Below are positions 51,386-59,905 of a stretch of DNA of 64,000 bases, piece after piece; position 1 is the stretch's first letter; each line of letters starts with the position of its first letter. The translations under genes and the position numbers were made by a program. The stretch is from Streptomyces sp. 1222.5 (GTDB lineage: Bacteria; Actinomycetota; Actinomycetes; Streptomycetales; Streptomycetaceae). The DNA lies in NCBI RefSeq assembly GCF_900105245.1, contig NZ_FNSZ01000001.1, positions 3,782,001-3,846,000 on the forward strand. The letters are read 5' to 3'. The notes beneath the pieces are model-generated. The model searched no databases. It had not been told where the DNA came from and saw only the letters and a program-made list of their open reading frames with translations.

Positions 51386-52039
51386 ATGACTGCATTACGA
51401 AGGGTGCGGGAACGACCAGTGGAACATGTCGGACCTGAGGGCGAGCCTGACAAGCGAACGTTGCGGCGGGAGTTCCTCGCGGTGAGGAACAGGTTGACGG
51501 GCGATGACGTCCGCGGGGCGGGCCTGGCGCTGGCGGAGCGCGCGCTGGAGCTGCCGGAACTGGCGCGGGCGAGGACGGTGGCGGCGTACGTGTCCGTCGG
51601 CGGCGAGCCGGGAACGGCCGCGCTGCTGGACGCCCTGCGCGCGCGTGGGGTGCGGGTCCTGCTGCCCGCGCTCCTGCCCGACAACGACCTGGACTGGGGC
51701 GAGTACACCGGCCCGGACTCCCTCGCGCGTATCCAACACGGCGGGAGAATGGCGCTTTTCGAGCCCTCCGGCCCACGCCTCGGCCCGGACGCCGTGACGG
51801 AGGCGGACGTCGTCCTGCTGCCCGGAGTCGCGGTGGACGCGCGCGGGATGCGCCTGGGACGCGGCGGCGGCTCGTACGACCGCGTGCTGGCCCGTCTGGA
51901 GCGCGCGGGCGTCCGTCCCCGGCTCGTGGTGCTGCTGTACGACGCGGAGGTCGTCGCGCACGTCCCGGCGGAGGAGCACGACCAGCCGGTGCACGCGGTG
52001 GTGACGCCCTCCGGCACCCGCCGTTTCGCGAGCGGCTGA
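51386..52039 (+). CDS. 5-formyltetrahydrofolate cyclo-ligase
   Basis: 217 residues from ATG 51386. ATP-dependent conversion of 5-formyl-THF to 5,10-methenyl-THF. Signatures are DKRTLRREFLAVRNRL (phosphate-binding N-terminus), VAAYVSVGGEPGT, LLPGVAVDARGMRLGRGGGS followed by YDR (the family GxGxGYYDR block) and VPAEEHDQPVHAVVTP. A GTG at 51419, 11 codons on, with AAGGGTG upstream, is an alternative start. The gene is divergent from galU, as in M. tuberculosis (Rv0992c/Rv0993). Confidence 0.92.
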   Translation: MTALRRVRERPVEHVGPEGEPDKRTLRREFLAVRNRLTGDDVRGAGLALAERALELPELARARTVAAYVSVGGEPGTAALLDALRARGVRVLLPALLPDNDLDWGEYTGPDSLARIQHGGRMALFEPSGPRLGPDAVTEADVVLLPGVAVDARGMRLGRGGGSYDRVLARLERAGVRPRLVVLLYDAEVVAHVPAEEHDQPVHAVVTPSGTRRFASG

Positions 52040-52066
52040 CCCGCTCCGCCGCCCTGGCGCACGGGG

Positions 52067-52098
52067 AACGGCCCCCCACGCGCGCGTGGAGGGCCGTT
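52067..52098. terminator. hairpin between convergent cyclo-ligase and acylase genes
   Basis: Inverted repeat from AACGGCCC (52067) to GGGCCGTT (52098), 16 nt per arm with one mismatch and a minimal loop at the centre. It lies 27 nt after the cyclo-ligase stop. Confidence 0.75.
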
Positions 52099-52119
52099 GT
52101 GGCCGAGTGCCTCAGCGGC

Positions 52120-54924
52120 TCACGGCTTGAGCACCAGGGTGTCGCTCGTACTCTTGCCGACCGCCTTGTCCGAGAAGGACCAGGGCAGCAGCTCGCCCTT
52201 GGCCCACATGCCCGTCTGGTCCGTGTAGTGCGCGCTGAAGGCGTGCCCGGAGGCGCCCGTCAGGTTGATCCACTTGGACTTGTCGAGGTCGGCGAGGTTG
52301 ACCACCATCCGCATCGACGGCACCCAGACGACGTTGTAGCCGCCGGCCGCGTTCCAGCCGCTCGCGTTGACCGTGGACTCGCCGCCGCTGAGCTTCCAGG
52401 GGCCGCGGTTCAGCACGTACTGCAGGAACTTGGGGCCCTCGGTGCCGAGCGTCTGGTTCTTCAGGAACAGGCGGTGCAGCCGGCCCCAGCTCCAGGTGTC
52501 GATGTCCTTGCCGAGCTTGGCGGTCAGCTCCCAGCGGGCGTCGATCATGGCGCGGGCGAACAGCTGATCGCGGTTCTCGGCCTTCGGGCGGGTGCCCGAG
52601 GCCGGCGTCTTCCACCAGTCGCTGCCGGGCTTGTCCATCAGGGTGCGCACGACCTCGAACCAGCGGTCGCCGCCGTCCGGCTGCGCCTGGTCGGCGTCGC
52701 GCTCACCGCACTCGCGGACCTTGGTGTCGTCGTCCACCGGGCCGGTGCTGTCGATCTTGTCGACCCACAGGCACTGTCCCTTGACGCGCACCTCCTCGGG
52801 CAGCTTGTTGCCGAAGCCGAGCTTGAGGATGTTGCGCCAGACGGCGTTGAAGTACGCGGCCGCCGCGGAGTCGGCGTCCTGGGTGTAGTCCCAGCCCTCC
52901 AGGAGCTTCTGCGCCTGGCGGACGTCCGCGTCGTCCAGGTTGATCTTCAGCAGCTTGGGCACGAGGAGCTTGGCGATCTCGCTGCTGTTGTCCAGCTGCA
53001 TCTGGCGCATGTCGTCCGTGGAGATCCGGCCGCCGTCCTTGATCTTGGACTCGATCAGGTCGGTGATGCGCTGGCTGCGGGTGCCGTAGCCCCAGTCGGT
53101 GGTGAGCGTGTACGGGTACTTGTCCTTGTCGACCACGGCCTGGTTGGCGGTCACGATGTAGCCGCGTTCGGGGTCGTACTCGTAGGGCAGCTCGTCCTTC
53201 TTGATGAAGCCGGTCCACTTGTACTTCGATTCCCAGCCCGGTGCCGGGATGGCGCCGTCGTCGACGGAGGAACGGGTGGGGATCTTGCCGGGCAGGGTGT
53301 AGCCGATGTGCTCGCTGTCCGCGTAGATCAGGTTCTGCGAGGGCACGTCGAACAGGCCGGCGGCCGCGCGGAAGCCGTCCCAGTCCGCCGCCCTGTCGAG
53401 GGCGAACACGGCGTCCATGGAGGTGCCCGCGTCGAGCGCGGTCCACCGCAAGGCGATGCCGTAGCCGTCGCCGCGGTCGGGGGCGGCGGTGGTGACGGAC
53501 GCCTTCTTGCCGACCTGCACCAGTTCGTCGTCGCGGTCGGACAGCAGCGGCATCCCGTCCCGGGTCTGCCGGACCACGATGGTCTTGGACTTCCCGCCGG
53601 CGACCTTGATGGTCTCCTCGCGGGTCTTGAAGGGGCGGATCTTGCCGTCGTAGAGATAGCCGCCCGCGGTCACCTTCTCCAGGTACAGGTCGGTGACGTC
53701 GACGCCGGAGTTGGTCATGCCCCAGGCGATCTTCGCGTTGTGCCCGATGATCACACCGGGCATCCCGGCGAAGGTGTAGCCCGTGACGTCGTACTGGCAC
53801 TTGGCGGACACGGCCCGGCAGTGCAGGCCCATCTGGTACCAGACGGACGGCAGCGACGCCGACAGGTGCGGGTCGTTGGCCAGCAGCGGCTTGTGGGTGA
53901 TGGTGTACTTCCCGGACACGACCCAGGAGTTGGAGCCGATTCCCTGGCCGTTCACGCCGACGGCCGTGGGGACGTCGTCGAGCACCTTGTACAGGCCCGC
54001 CAGCTGGCTCGTGAGGCCCGATCCGGTCGCGCCCGAGGTGGTGGAGCCGGCGGAGCCCGCGGCGCCCTGCGAGGTGCCGGTGGCGCCCTGGGTGCTGCCG
54101 GTGGTGCCCGTGGAGCCGCTCTGCCGGAACGTCTCGGTCAGCTTGTCGTACTGGCCTTCCTGCACGATCGGCTTGTTACGGCTGTAGGGGTACTCCGGAT
54201 AGAGGTCCTGGATCTGCTGCGGGCCCAGACGGCTGGTCATCAGGGCGCGGTCGATCTCGTCCTGCATGTTGCCGCGCAGGTCCCAGGCCATCGCCTTGAG
54301 CCACGCGACGGAGTCGACCGGGGTCCACTTCTCCGGCTTGTAGTCGTTGGTGAGACCCAGTGCCGCGTACTCCAGGGAGATGTCCTCGCCGTCCTTGCCC
54401 TGGAGGTAGGCGTTGACCCCCTTGGCGTACGCCTGGAGGTACTTCTTCGTGGAGGCCGACAGCTTGGTGTCGTACTCCTCCTTCGCGACGCGGTCCCAGC
54501 CGAGGGTGCGCAGGAAGGCGTCGTTGTCGACCTGGCCCTTGCCGAACATCTCCGACAGGCGCCCGGACGTCATGTGCCGGCGCACGTCCATCTCGTAGAA
54601 CCGGTCCTGCGCCTGGACGAAGCCCTGCGCCATGAACAGGTCCGCGTCGGAGGAGGCGTAGATCTGCGGGATGCCGTAGCCGTCCCGCTTCACGTCGACC
54701 GGTCCCGACAGGCCCTGGAGCGTGATCGAGCCCTTGGTCTGCGGGAAGGAGGCGCGGACCGTGCTGATCGACCAGTACGCCCCGTAGGCGACGCCTCCGA
54801 TGATGGCCAGGACCAGGACCAGCACGACGAGTCGGGCTTTGCGCCCCTTCTTCCTGCCGGACTTGACGGGCGTGGCACCGGTTGTGGCGGTGTCACCCGT
54901 TGTGGCGGTGGTGTTGGGGGGCAT
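52120..54924 (-). CDS. membrane-anchored penicillin acylase-family Ntn-hydrolase
   Basis: 934-residue precursor. An N-terminal cytoplasmic Thr/Lys-rich head and a membrane helix (ARLVVLVLVLAIIGGVAYGA, about 31-50) are followed by the alpha part (LSGPVDVKRDGYGIPQIYAS, AQDRFYEMDVRRHMTSGRLS), a spacer and the beta part beginning at Ser331 in QGIGSNSWVV. That Ser is the autocatalytic nucleophile after cleavage of Gly330-Ser331. Other active-site region residues are in NDPHL and GTEGPKFL. The spacer before the cleavage site contains a Gly/Ser/Thr-rich tract (about 270-300). Family members hydrolyse penicillins, acyl-homoserine lactones or lipopeptide acyl chains. The substrate here is unknown. The ATG at 54922-54924 has AAGGA upstream. 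Confidence 0.92.
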   Translation of the reverse strand: MPPNTTATTGDTATTGATPVKSGRKKGRKARLVVLVLVLAIIGGVAYGAYWSISTVRASFPQTKGSITLQGLSGPVDVKRDGYGIPQIYASSDADLFMAQGFVQAQDRFYEMDVRRHMTSGRLSEMFGKGQVDNDAFLRTLGWDRVAKEEYDTKLSASTKKYLQAYAKGVNAYLQGKDGEDISLEYAALGLTNDYKPEKWTPVDSVAWLKAMAWDLRGNMQDEIDRALMTSRLGPQQIQDLYPEYPYSRNKPIVQEGQYDKLTETFRQSGSTGTTGSTQGATGTSQGAAGSAGSTTSGATGSGLTSQLAGLYKVLDDVPTAVGVNGQGIGSNSWVVSGKYTITHKPLLANDPHLSASLPSVWYQMGLHCRAVSAKCQYDVTGYTFAGMPGVIIGHNAKIAWGMTNSGVDVTDLYLEKVTAGGYLYDGKIRPFKTREETIKVAGGKSKTIVVRQTRDGMPLLSDRDDELVQVGKKASVTTAAPDRGDGYGIALRWTALDAGTSMDAVFALDRAADWDGFRAAAGLFDVPSQNLIYADSEHIGYTLPGKIPTRSSVDDGAIPAPGWESKYKWTGFIKKDELPYEYDPERGYIVTANQAVVDKDKYPYTLTTDWGYGTRSQRITDLIESKIKDGGRISTDDMRQMQLDNSSEIAKLLVPKLLKINLDDADVRQAQKLLEGWDYTQDADSAAAAYFNAVWRNILKLGFGNKLPEEVRVKGQCLWVDKIDSTGPVDDDTKVRECGERDADQAQPDGGDRWFEVVRTLMDKPGSDWWKTPASGTRPKAENRDQLFARAMIDARWELTAKLGKDIDTWSWGRLHRLFLKNQTLGTEGPKFLQYVLNRGPWKLSGGESTVNASGWNAAGGYNVVWVPSMRMVVNLADLDKSKWINLTGASGHAFSAHYTDQTGMWAKGELLPWSFSDKAVGKSTSDTLVLKP

Positions 54925-55193
54925 CGCTGTCCTTGCTGTCCTAACGCGAGCGGCAGGTCGGGCTGTGACTTTGAATGAGCGCTGGAGCAACCATAGGCGC
55001 AGGGTCCTTCCCCGCTTGACGCGGAGTCGGGAACCGGCGCGTACGAGCGTTCGATCTTGCCCCGTCGAGCGTCAAGAAAGCGTCAAGAGTTAGGTAAGGT
55101 AACGAAGTACTTGGATGCGGTGCGCCGCAGCCTCGGGTCTGCTGTACGTGCGTTCGCGCGCCCCCGCGCGCGGGCCAAGGAAGGGAATCGCCG
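54925..55193. other. 269-bp divergent promoter region (acylase / antiporter)
   Basis: Contains a direct repeat CGTCAAGAAAGCGTCAAGAG (55073-55092), inside a TTAGGTAAGGTAACGA A/T-richer patch that could hold the antiporter promoter. No ORF with a ribosome site was seen. Confidence 0.45.
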
Positions 55194-56699
55194 CTGACTG
55201 TCCACCACCTCAACCAGCTCCTGCTCGTCTGCTCCGTCGTGCTGCTCGTGGCCGTCGCGGCCGTCCGGGTCTCGTCCCGCAGCGGGCTCCCCAGCCTGCT
55301 CGTCTACCTCGGCATCGGCGTCCTCATGGGACAGGACGGCATCGGGGACATCCACTTCAACAGCGCCGAAGTGACCCAGGTCATGGGATACGCGGCCCTG
55401 GTCGTGATCCTCGCCGAGGGCGGCCTGGGCACGAAGTGGAAGGAGGTCCGGCCGGTCCTGAAGTCCGCCTCCGTCCTCGCGACGGCGGGCGTCGCGATCA
55501 GCGTCGGCGTCACCGCGGCGGGCGCGCACTATCTGGTCGGACTGGAGTGGCGGCAGGCGCTCATCATCGGCGCGGTGGTGTCGTCCACGGACGCGGCGGC
55601 GGTCTTCTCCGTACTGCGCAGAATTCCCCTCCCCGCGCGCGTGACGGGCACGCTGGAGGCGGAGTCCGGCTTCAACGACGCACCGGTGGTCATCCTGGTC
55701 GTCGCCTTCTCCCAGGCCGGCCCGGTCGAGCACTGGTACAACCTGGTCGGCGAGATAGCGCTGGAACTGGCCATCGGGGCGGCGATCGGACTGGCGGTGG
55801 GCCTGATCGGGGCCTGGGGCCTGCGGCACGTGGCCCTGCCCGCCTCGGGCCTGTACCCCATCGCCGTGATGGCGATCGCCGTCACCGCGTACGCCGCCGG
55901 CGCCCTGGCGCACGGCAGCGGCTTCCTCGCCGTCTATCTGGCCTCGGTGGTGCTCGGCAACGCCAAGCTGCCCCACTGGCCGGCCACGCGCGGTTTCGCC
56001 GAGGGGCTCGGCTGGATCGCGCAGATCGGCATGTTCGTCGTGCTCGGCCTGCTGGTCACCCCGCACGAGCTGGGCGACGACGTCCTGCCCGCGCTGGTCA
56101 TCGGACTGGTCCTGACCATGGTCGCCCGCCCCCTGAGCGTGGTCCTCAGCCTCGCCCCGTTCCGGGTGCCGTGGCAGGAGCAGGTCCTGATGTCGTGGGC
56201 GGGACTGCGCGGCGCCGTGCCCATCATCCTGGCCACCATCCCCATGGTGAACGGTGTCGCCGGCAGCCGCCGGATCTTCAACATCGTCTTCGTCCTGGTC
56301 GTCGTCTACACCCTGGTGCAGGGGCCGACGCTGCCCTGGCTGGCGCGCACGCTGCGGCTCGGCGAGAAGGGCGAGGCCTCCGACCTGGGCATCGAGTCGG
56401 CACCCCTGGAGCGGCTGCGCGGCCATCTGCTGTCCATCGCGATCCCCGAGGGCTCGCGGATGCACGGCGTGGAGGTCGGCGAGCTGAGACTGCCGCCGGG
56501 CGCCGCCGTCACGCTCGTCGTGCGCGAGGAGAAATCGTTCGTGCCACTGCCCTCCACCGTCCTCAGGCGGGGCGACGAGCTGCTGGTGGTCGCCACCGAC
56601 CCGGTCCGCGACGCGGCGGAACGGCGCCTGCGCGCGGTGGCCCACGGCGGCAAGCTGGCGGGCTGGCTGGGCACCGACGGGGCCGACGCGGGGCGGTGA
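55194..56699 (+). CDS. CPA1-type cation/proton antiporter with RCK_C domain
   Basis: 501 residues. About 12-13 membrane helices of a Na+(K+)/H+ exchanger followed by a cytoplasmic TrkA-C/RCK_C domain (about residues 415-490: GVEVGELRLPPGAAVTLVVR, LRRGDELLVVATDP), as in K+/H+ antiporters of the NhaP2/CvrA type. Ion-site motifs are VSSTDAAAVFSVLR and AESGFNDAPVVILV (family Asp residues). The best-supported start is CTG 55194. AAGGAAGGG sits 8 nt upstream and it restores the complete first helix (LLLVCSVVLLVAVAAVRV). The first in-frame GTG (55239) would cut that helix. Confidence 0.9.
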   Translation: MTVHHLNQLLLVCSVVLLVAVAAVRVSSRSGLPSLLVYLGIGVLMGQDGIGDIHFNSAEVTQVMGYAALVVILAEGGLGTKWKEVRPVLKSASVLATAGVAISVGVTAAGAHYLVGLEWRQALIIGAVVSSTDAAAVFSVLRRIPLPARVTGTLEAESGFNDAPVVILVVAFSQAGPVEHWYNLVGEIALELAIGAAIGLAVGLIGAWGLRHVALPASGLYPIAVMAIAVTAYAAGALAHGSGFLAVYLASVVLGNAKLPHWPATRGFAEGLGWIAQIGMFVVLGLLVTPHELGDDVLPALVIGLVLTMVARPLSVVLSLAPFRVPWQEQVLMSWAGLRGAVPIILATIPMVNGVAGSRRIFNIVFVLVVVYTLVQGPTLPWLARTLRLGEKGEASDLGIESAPLERLRGHLLSIAIPEGSRMHGVEVGELRLPPGAAVTLVVREEKSFVPLPSTVLRRGDELLVVATDPVRDAAERRLRAVAHGGKLAGWLGTDGADAGR

Positions 56700-57042
56700 A
56701 GCGCGGGCGCCTACCGCACCCGCGGAGCGCGCGAGGCGGGCGGTGACCCGTGCGAGCTGCGGGGCGGTGCGTTACGGGTGCGTTTCAGGCGATTCACACC
56801 CGCGCCAATCACAGGTGAACGGGCGCTGTGGTGCTCGTTTTCACAGGGGTTCAAGGCGTTGATCCCTGTAGTATCAAGGCACCCCTGATCGAACCAACTC
56901 TGCCTGATGCAGAGCTGGCGCGACCGTATGGCGGCCGGCAGGCCCACCACCGTGGCACCGGTATCTACCGCAGTTCAGCGCAAGAGGACAGCTCTCGGCG
57001 CCCCCGCACGGGCGCGCTACCAGGCGGCAGAAAGGCACGGCC
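56700..57042. other. 343-bp intergenic region upstream of the MFS gene
   Basis: Contains an inverted repeat TTGAT-N9-ATCAA (56859-56877) close to a T/A-richer segment that may be the MFS promoter, and a TTCACAGGGGTTCAAGG element just before it. No ribosome site is associated with any open frame, so I see no gene. Confidence 0.4.
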
Positions 57043-58338
57043 GTGGAATCCACGGTCACCACCGAGCCGTCGCGGAACCCGGCGGCACCGTCCCGCCCGG
57101 GCTACGGACAGCTGCTGCGCACCCGCGGCGCCTGGACGTTCCTGCTCCCCGGCTTCGCGGCACGCCAGCCGTTCGCCATGCTCACGATCTCGATCGTGCT
57201 GCTCGTGCAGCACACCACCGGTTCGTACGGCGCCGCCGGTGCCGCCGCGGCCGCCACCGGCGTCTCCATGGCGCTGTTCGCGCCGTACAGCGGCCGCCTG
57301 GCCGACCGCTACGGGCAGCGTGCGGTGCTGATCCCCGGCGTACTCGTGCACACCCTGGCGGGGCTGACCCTCACCGCGCTCGCGCTGGCGCACGCGCCCC
57401 TGTGGGCGCTGTTCCTCGCGGCCGTCCCGACCGGCGCCTCCGTGCCGCAGGTCGGCCCGATGGTCCGCGCGCGCTGGGGCGTGAAGCTCCAGGGATCGCC
57501 CCTGATGACCACCGCCGCGGCCTTCGAGTCGGTCACCGACGAGCTGACCTTCGTCGTCGGCCCGCTGCTCGCGACCGCCCTGTGCACCGCCGTGACCCCG
57601 TCGGCCGGCCTGGTCACCGAGGCGGCCCTGACCCTCGTCGGCGGCCTGCTGTTCGCGGCGCAGAAGAGCACGCAGCCGGCGGTGGACGCCAACGGCGAGC
57701 ACGCGCGCGTGGGGCACGCCTCCGCCCTGCGCGTCCCCGGCGTGCGCGTGCTGATCGTCACCTTCCTCGGCATCGGCTCCGTCTTCGGCGGCATGCAGGT
57801 GTCGCTGGCCGCGTTCACCGAGTCGATCGGCGAACCGGGTCTGAACGGCGTCCTGTACGGCGTCTTCGCCGCGGGCAACATGCTGTCCGGCGTCGCCTGC
57901 GGCGCGATCGCCTGGAAGGTCGCCCCGCAGCGGCGCCTGGTCATCGGCTACGCGGCCCTCGCACTGAGCGCGTCCGCCCTGTGGACCGCGCACTCGGCGC
58001 TGCTGCTCGCGGCGCTCGGCCTGCTGGTCGGCATGTGCATCGCACCGTCGCTGATCACCGGCTACACGCTGGTCGACAGCCTGGTCCCGGCCGGCGCCCG
58101 GACCGAGGCCTTCACCTGGCTGACCGGTGCGGTCGCGCTCGGTCAGGCCGCCGCCGTCACCGTCGCCGGACAACTGGAGGACCGGCTCTGGGACGGCGCG
58201 GGATTCCTGGTGCCGATGGCCGGCACGGTGCTCGCCCTGGTCACCCTGGTGGCGCTGCGCTCCCGGCTGGCCGCCCCGCACCGGAACCGCACCGTCGCAC
58301 GTGGCGTCGGTCACCGCGTGCCGGTGACGGTGGACTGA
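57043..58338 (+). CDS. MFS transporter
   Basis: 431 residues, about 12 membrane helices in two halves. The MFS motif A region is YSGRLADRYGQRAVLIPG after helix 2, with FESVTDELTFVVGPLLATAL in the first half and PAGARTEAFTWLTGAVALGQ in the second. The overall pattern is that of a drug or metabolite exporter, with no substrate clue. The GTG start at 57043 has AGAAAGG upstream. Confidence 0.88.
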   Translation: MESTVTTEPSRNPAAPSRPGYGQLLRTRGAWTFLLPGFAARQPFAMLTISIVLLVQHTTGSYGAAGAAAAATGVSMALFAPYSGRLADRYGQRAVLIPGVLVHTLAGLTLTALALAHAPLWALFLAAVPTGASVPQVGPMVRARWGVKLQGSPLMTTAAAFESVTDELTFVVGPLLATALCTAVTPSAGLVTEAALTLVGGLLFAAQKSTQPAVDANGEHARVGHASALRVPGVRVLIVTFLGIGSVFGGMQVSLAAFTESIGEPGLNGVLYGVFAAGNMLSGVACGAIAWKVAPQRRLVIGYAALALSASALWTAHSALLLAALGLLVGMCIAPSLITGYTLVDSLVPAGARTEAFTWLTGAVALGQAAAVTVAGQLEDRLWDGAGFLVPMAGTVLALVTLVALRSRLAAPHRNRTVARGVGHRVPVTVD

Positions 58339-58405
58339 TCCCCGGGAATACGTCACTATGGACCGTCGTTAGCACTCATCGAGTGAGAGTGCCAGGAGGA
58401 AGACA

Positions 58406-58717
58406 GTGCCGACGTACCAGTACCAGTGCACCGAGTGCGGCGAGGGCCTCGAGGCGGTGCAGAAGTTCACCGACGACGCCCTGACCGAGTGCCCCAACTG
58501 CAGCGGTCGCCTGAAGAAGGTGTTCTCTGCCGTCGGCATCGTCTTCAAGGGCTCCGGCTTCTACCGCAACGACTCGCGTGGCTCCTCGTCGAGCAGCAGC
58601 CCGGCGTCGAAGCCGAGCTCGTCGTCCTCCGACGCGAAGCCGGCCTCGTCGACGTCCTCGACGTCGTCGTCCTCCTCGTCCTCGTCGTCGAGCTCCGCCA
58701 GCAGCCCGGCCGCCTGA
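58406..58717 (+). CDS. FmdB-family zinc-ribbon protein with Ser-rich disordered tail (Ruc-like)
   Basis: 103 residues. The N-terminal FmdB zinc ribbon has four cysteines as two CxxC pairs, C8/C11 (YQCTECGEG) and C29/C32 (ECPNCSGRL). The rest (from about 56) is almost entirely Ser with Pro, Ala, Lys and Thr, hence disordered. M. tuberculosis Rv0991c, a zinc ribbon with disordered tail in the same neighbourhood (near 5-formyl-THF cyclo-ligase, galU and mscL), is reported to be an oxidation-activated chaperone named Ruc. This gene is a likely counterpart. The GTG start follows AGGAGGA, a very strong SD, suggesting high expression. Confidence 0.88.
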   Translation: MPTYQYQCTECGEGLEAVQKFTDDALTECPNCSGRLKKVFSAVGIVFKGSGFYRNDSRGSSSSSSPASKPSSSSSDAKPASSTSSTSSSSSSSSSSSASSPAA

Positions 58718-58730
58718 GACCTCCCACCCG

Positions 58731-58757
58731 GGCCCTGCCGTCGACGACGGCGGGGCC
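58731..58757 (+). terminator. terminator after the FmdB-like gene
   Basis: GGCCCTGCCG (58731-58740) pairs with CGGCGGGGCC (58748-58757) with one G-U pair and a 7-nt loop, followed by TT, 14 nt after the stop. Confidence 0.75.
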
Positions 58758-58814
58758 TTCGGTATGCCCGAGGCCCGCTGCCGCACGGTTCGGCGGCCAG
58801 CTAGTGTGCTGGTC

Positions 58815-59648
58815 ATGGCGAACGCAGAGATCGGCGTAATCGGCGGCTCGGGCTTCTACTCGTTCCTCGACGACGTGACCGAGGTCGAGGTGGACACCCC
58901 TTACGGGCCGCCCAGCGACTCCCTCTTCCTCGGCGAGATCGCCGGCCGGCGGGTCGCCTTCCTGCCCCGGCACGGCCGCGGCCACCACCTGCCGCCGCAC
59001 CGCATCAACTACCGTGCCAACCTGTGGGCCCTGCGCTCGGTCGGGGTCCGCCAGGTCCTCGGCCCGTGCGCGGTGGGCGGCCTGCGCCCCGAGTACGGAC
59101 CCGGCACGCTGCTGGTGCCCGACCAGTTCGTCGACCGTACGAAGTCCCGGATGCAGACCTACTTCGACGGACTGCCGCTGCCCGACGGCACCGTGCCGAA
59201 CGTCGTGCACGTGTCCGTGGCCGACCCCTACTGCCCCACCGGCCGGTCCGCGGCGCTGAAGGCGGCGCGCGGGCGGGACTGGGAGCCGGTGGACGGCGGC
59301 ACGCTGGTCGTCGTCGAGGGCCCGCGCTTCTCCACCCGCGCCGAATCGCTGTGGCACCAGGCACAGGGCTGGTCGGTCGTGGGCATGACCGGCCACCCGG
59401 AGGCGGCACTCGCCCGGGAACTGGAGCTGTGCTACACGTCGATGACCCTGGTCACCGACCTGGACGCGGGCGCGGAGAGCGGCGAGGGCGTCTCCCACGA
59501 GGAGGTGCTGCGCGTGTTCGCGGCCAACGTGGACCGGATGCGGGGCGTGCTGTTCGACGCGGTGGCGGCGCTGCCGGAGACCGGCGCGCGGGACTGTCTC
59601 TGCGTGAACGCGCTCGGCGGCATGGACCCGGGCTTCGAACTGCCTTAG
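58815..59648 (+). CDS. mtnP: S-methyl-5'-thioadenosine phosphorylase
   Basis: 277 residues, class 2 purine-nucleoside-phosphorylase fold. It phosphorolyses 5'-methylthioadenosine to adenine and methylthioribose-1-phosphate for methionine salvage. Motifs are IGVIGGSGFYSFLDDV (phosphate loop GGSG), FLPRHGRGHHLPPHRINYRA, GPRFSTRAESLW and VVGMTGHPEAALARELELCY. The last MTGxPE-type block has His where MTA-specific enzymes often have the same or a related residue. Some close relatives act on other 6-oxo/6-amino purine nucleosides. TAGTGT ends 7 nt before the ATG and no SD is seen, so it is probably leaderless. Confidence 0.9.
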   Translation: MANAEIGVIGGSGFYSFLDDVTEVEVDTPYGPPSDSLFLGEIAGRRVAFLPRHGRGHHLPPHRINYRANLWALRSVGVRQVLGPCAVGGLRPEYGPGTLLVPDQFVDRTKSRMQTYFDGLPLPDGTVPNVVHVSVADPYCPTGRSAALKAARGRDWEPVDGGTLVVVEGPRFSTRAESLWHQAQGWSVVGMTGHPEAALARELELCYTSMTLVTDLDAGAESGEGVSHEEVLRVFAANVDRMRGVLFDAVAALPETGARDCLCVNALGGMDPGFELP

Positions 59649-59671
59649 CCCGGCTGGGACCGCCGGGTCGG

Positions 59672-59742
59672 CCCGGGGGTTGCGGGTGCGGTGGGCCCGG
59701 GGGTGCGAGTGCGGTGGGCCTGGGAGTTGAGGGTGCGGTGGC
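59672..59742. repeat. three imperfect tandem repeats of 23-24 bp
   Basis: Units at 59672-59695, 59696-59718 and 59719-59742, each of the form CCCGGGGGT(T)GCGGGTGCGGTGGG with a few changes, in the gap after mtnP. No coding potential with a ribosome site was seen. Confidence 0.7.
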
Positions 59743-59905
59743 CCACCCGGAGATCGGTTGTGGGACCCACCTGGGGATCAGTGGGCGGAATTCCTCGTTC
59801 GGGTGGGCGGGTTGTCCACAGTCCGTCCGCCGTCCACCGGCGCCGACGGGATGCGGCGCGAGACCTCATCGTGGGTGTCGCAGGCCCCCTTCCTCGTCGC
59901 AGGCG

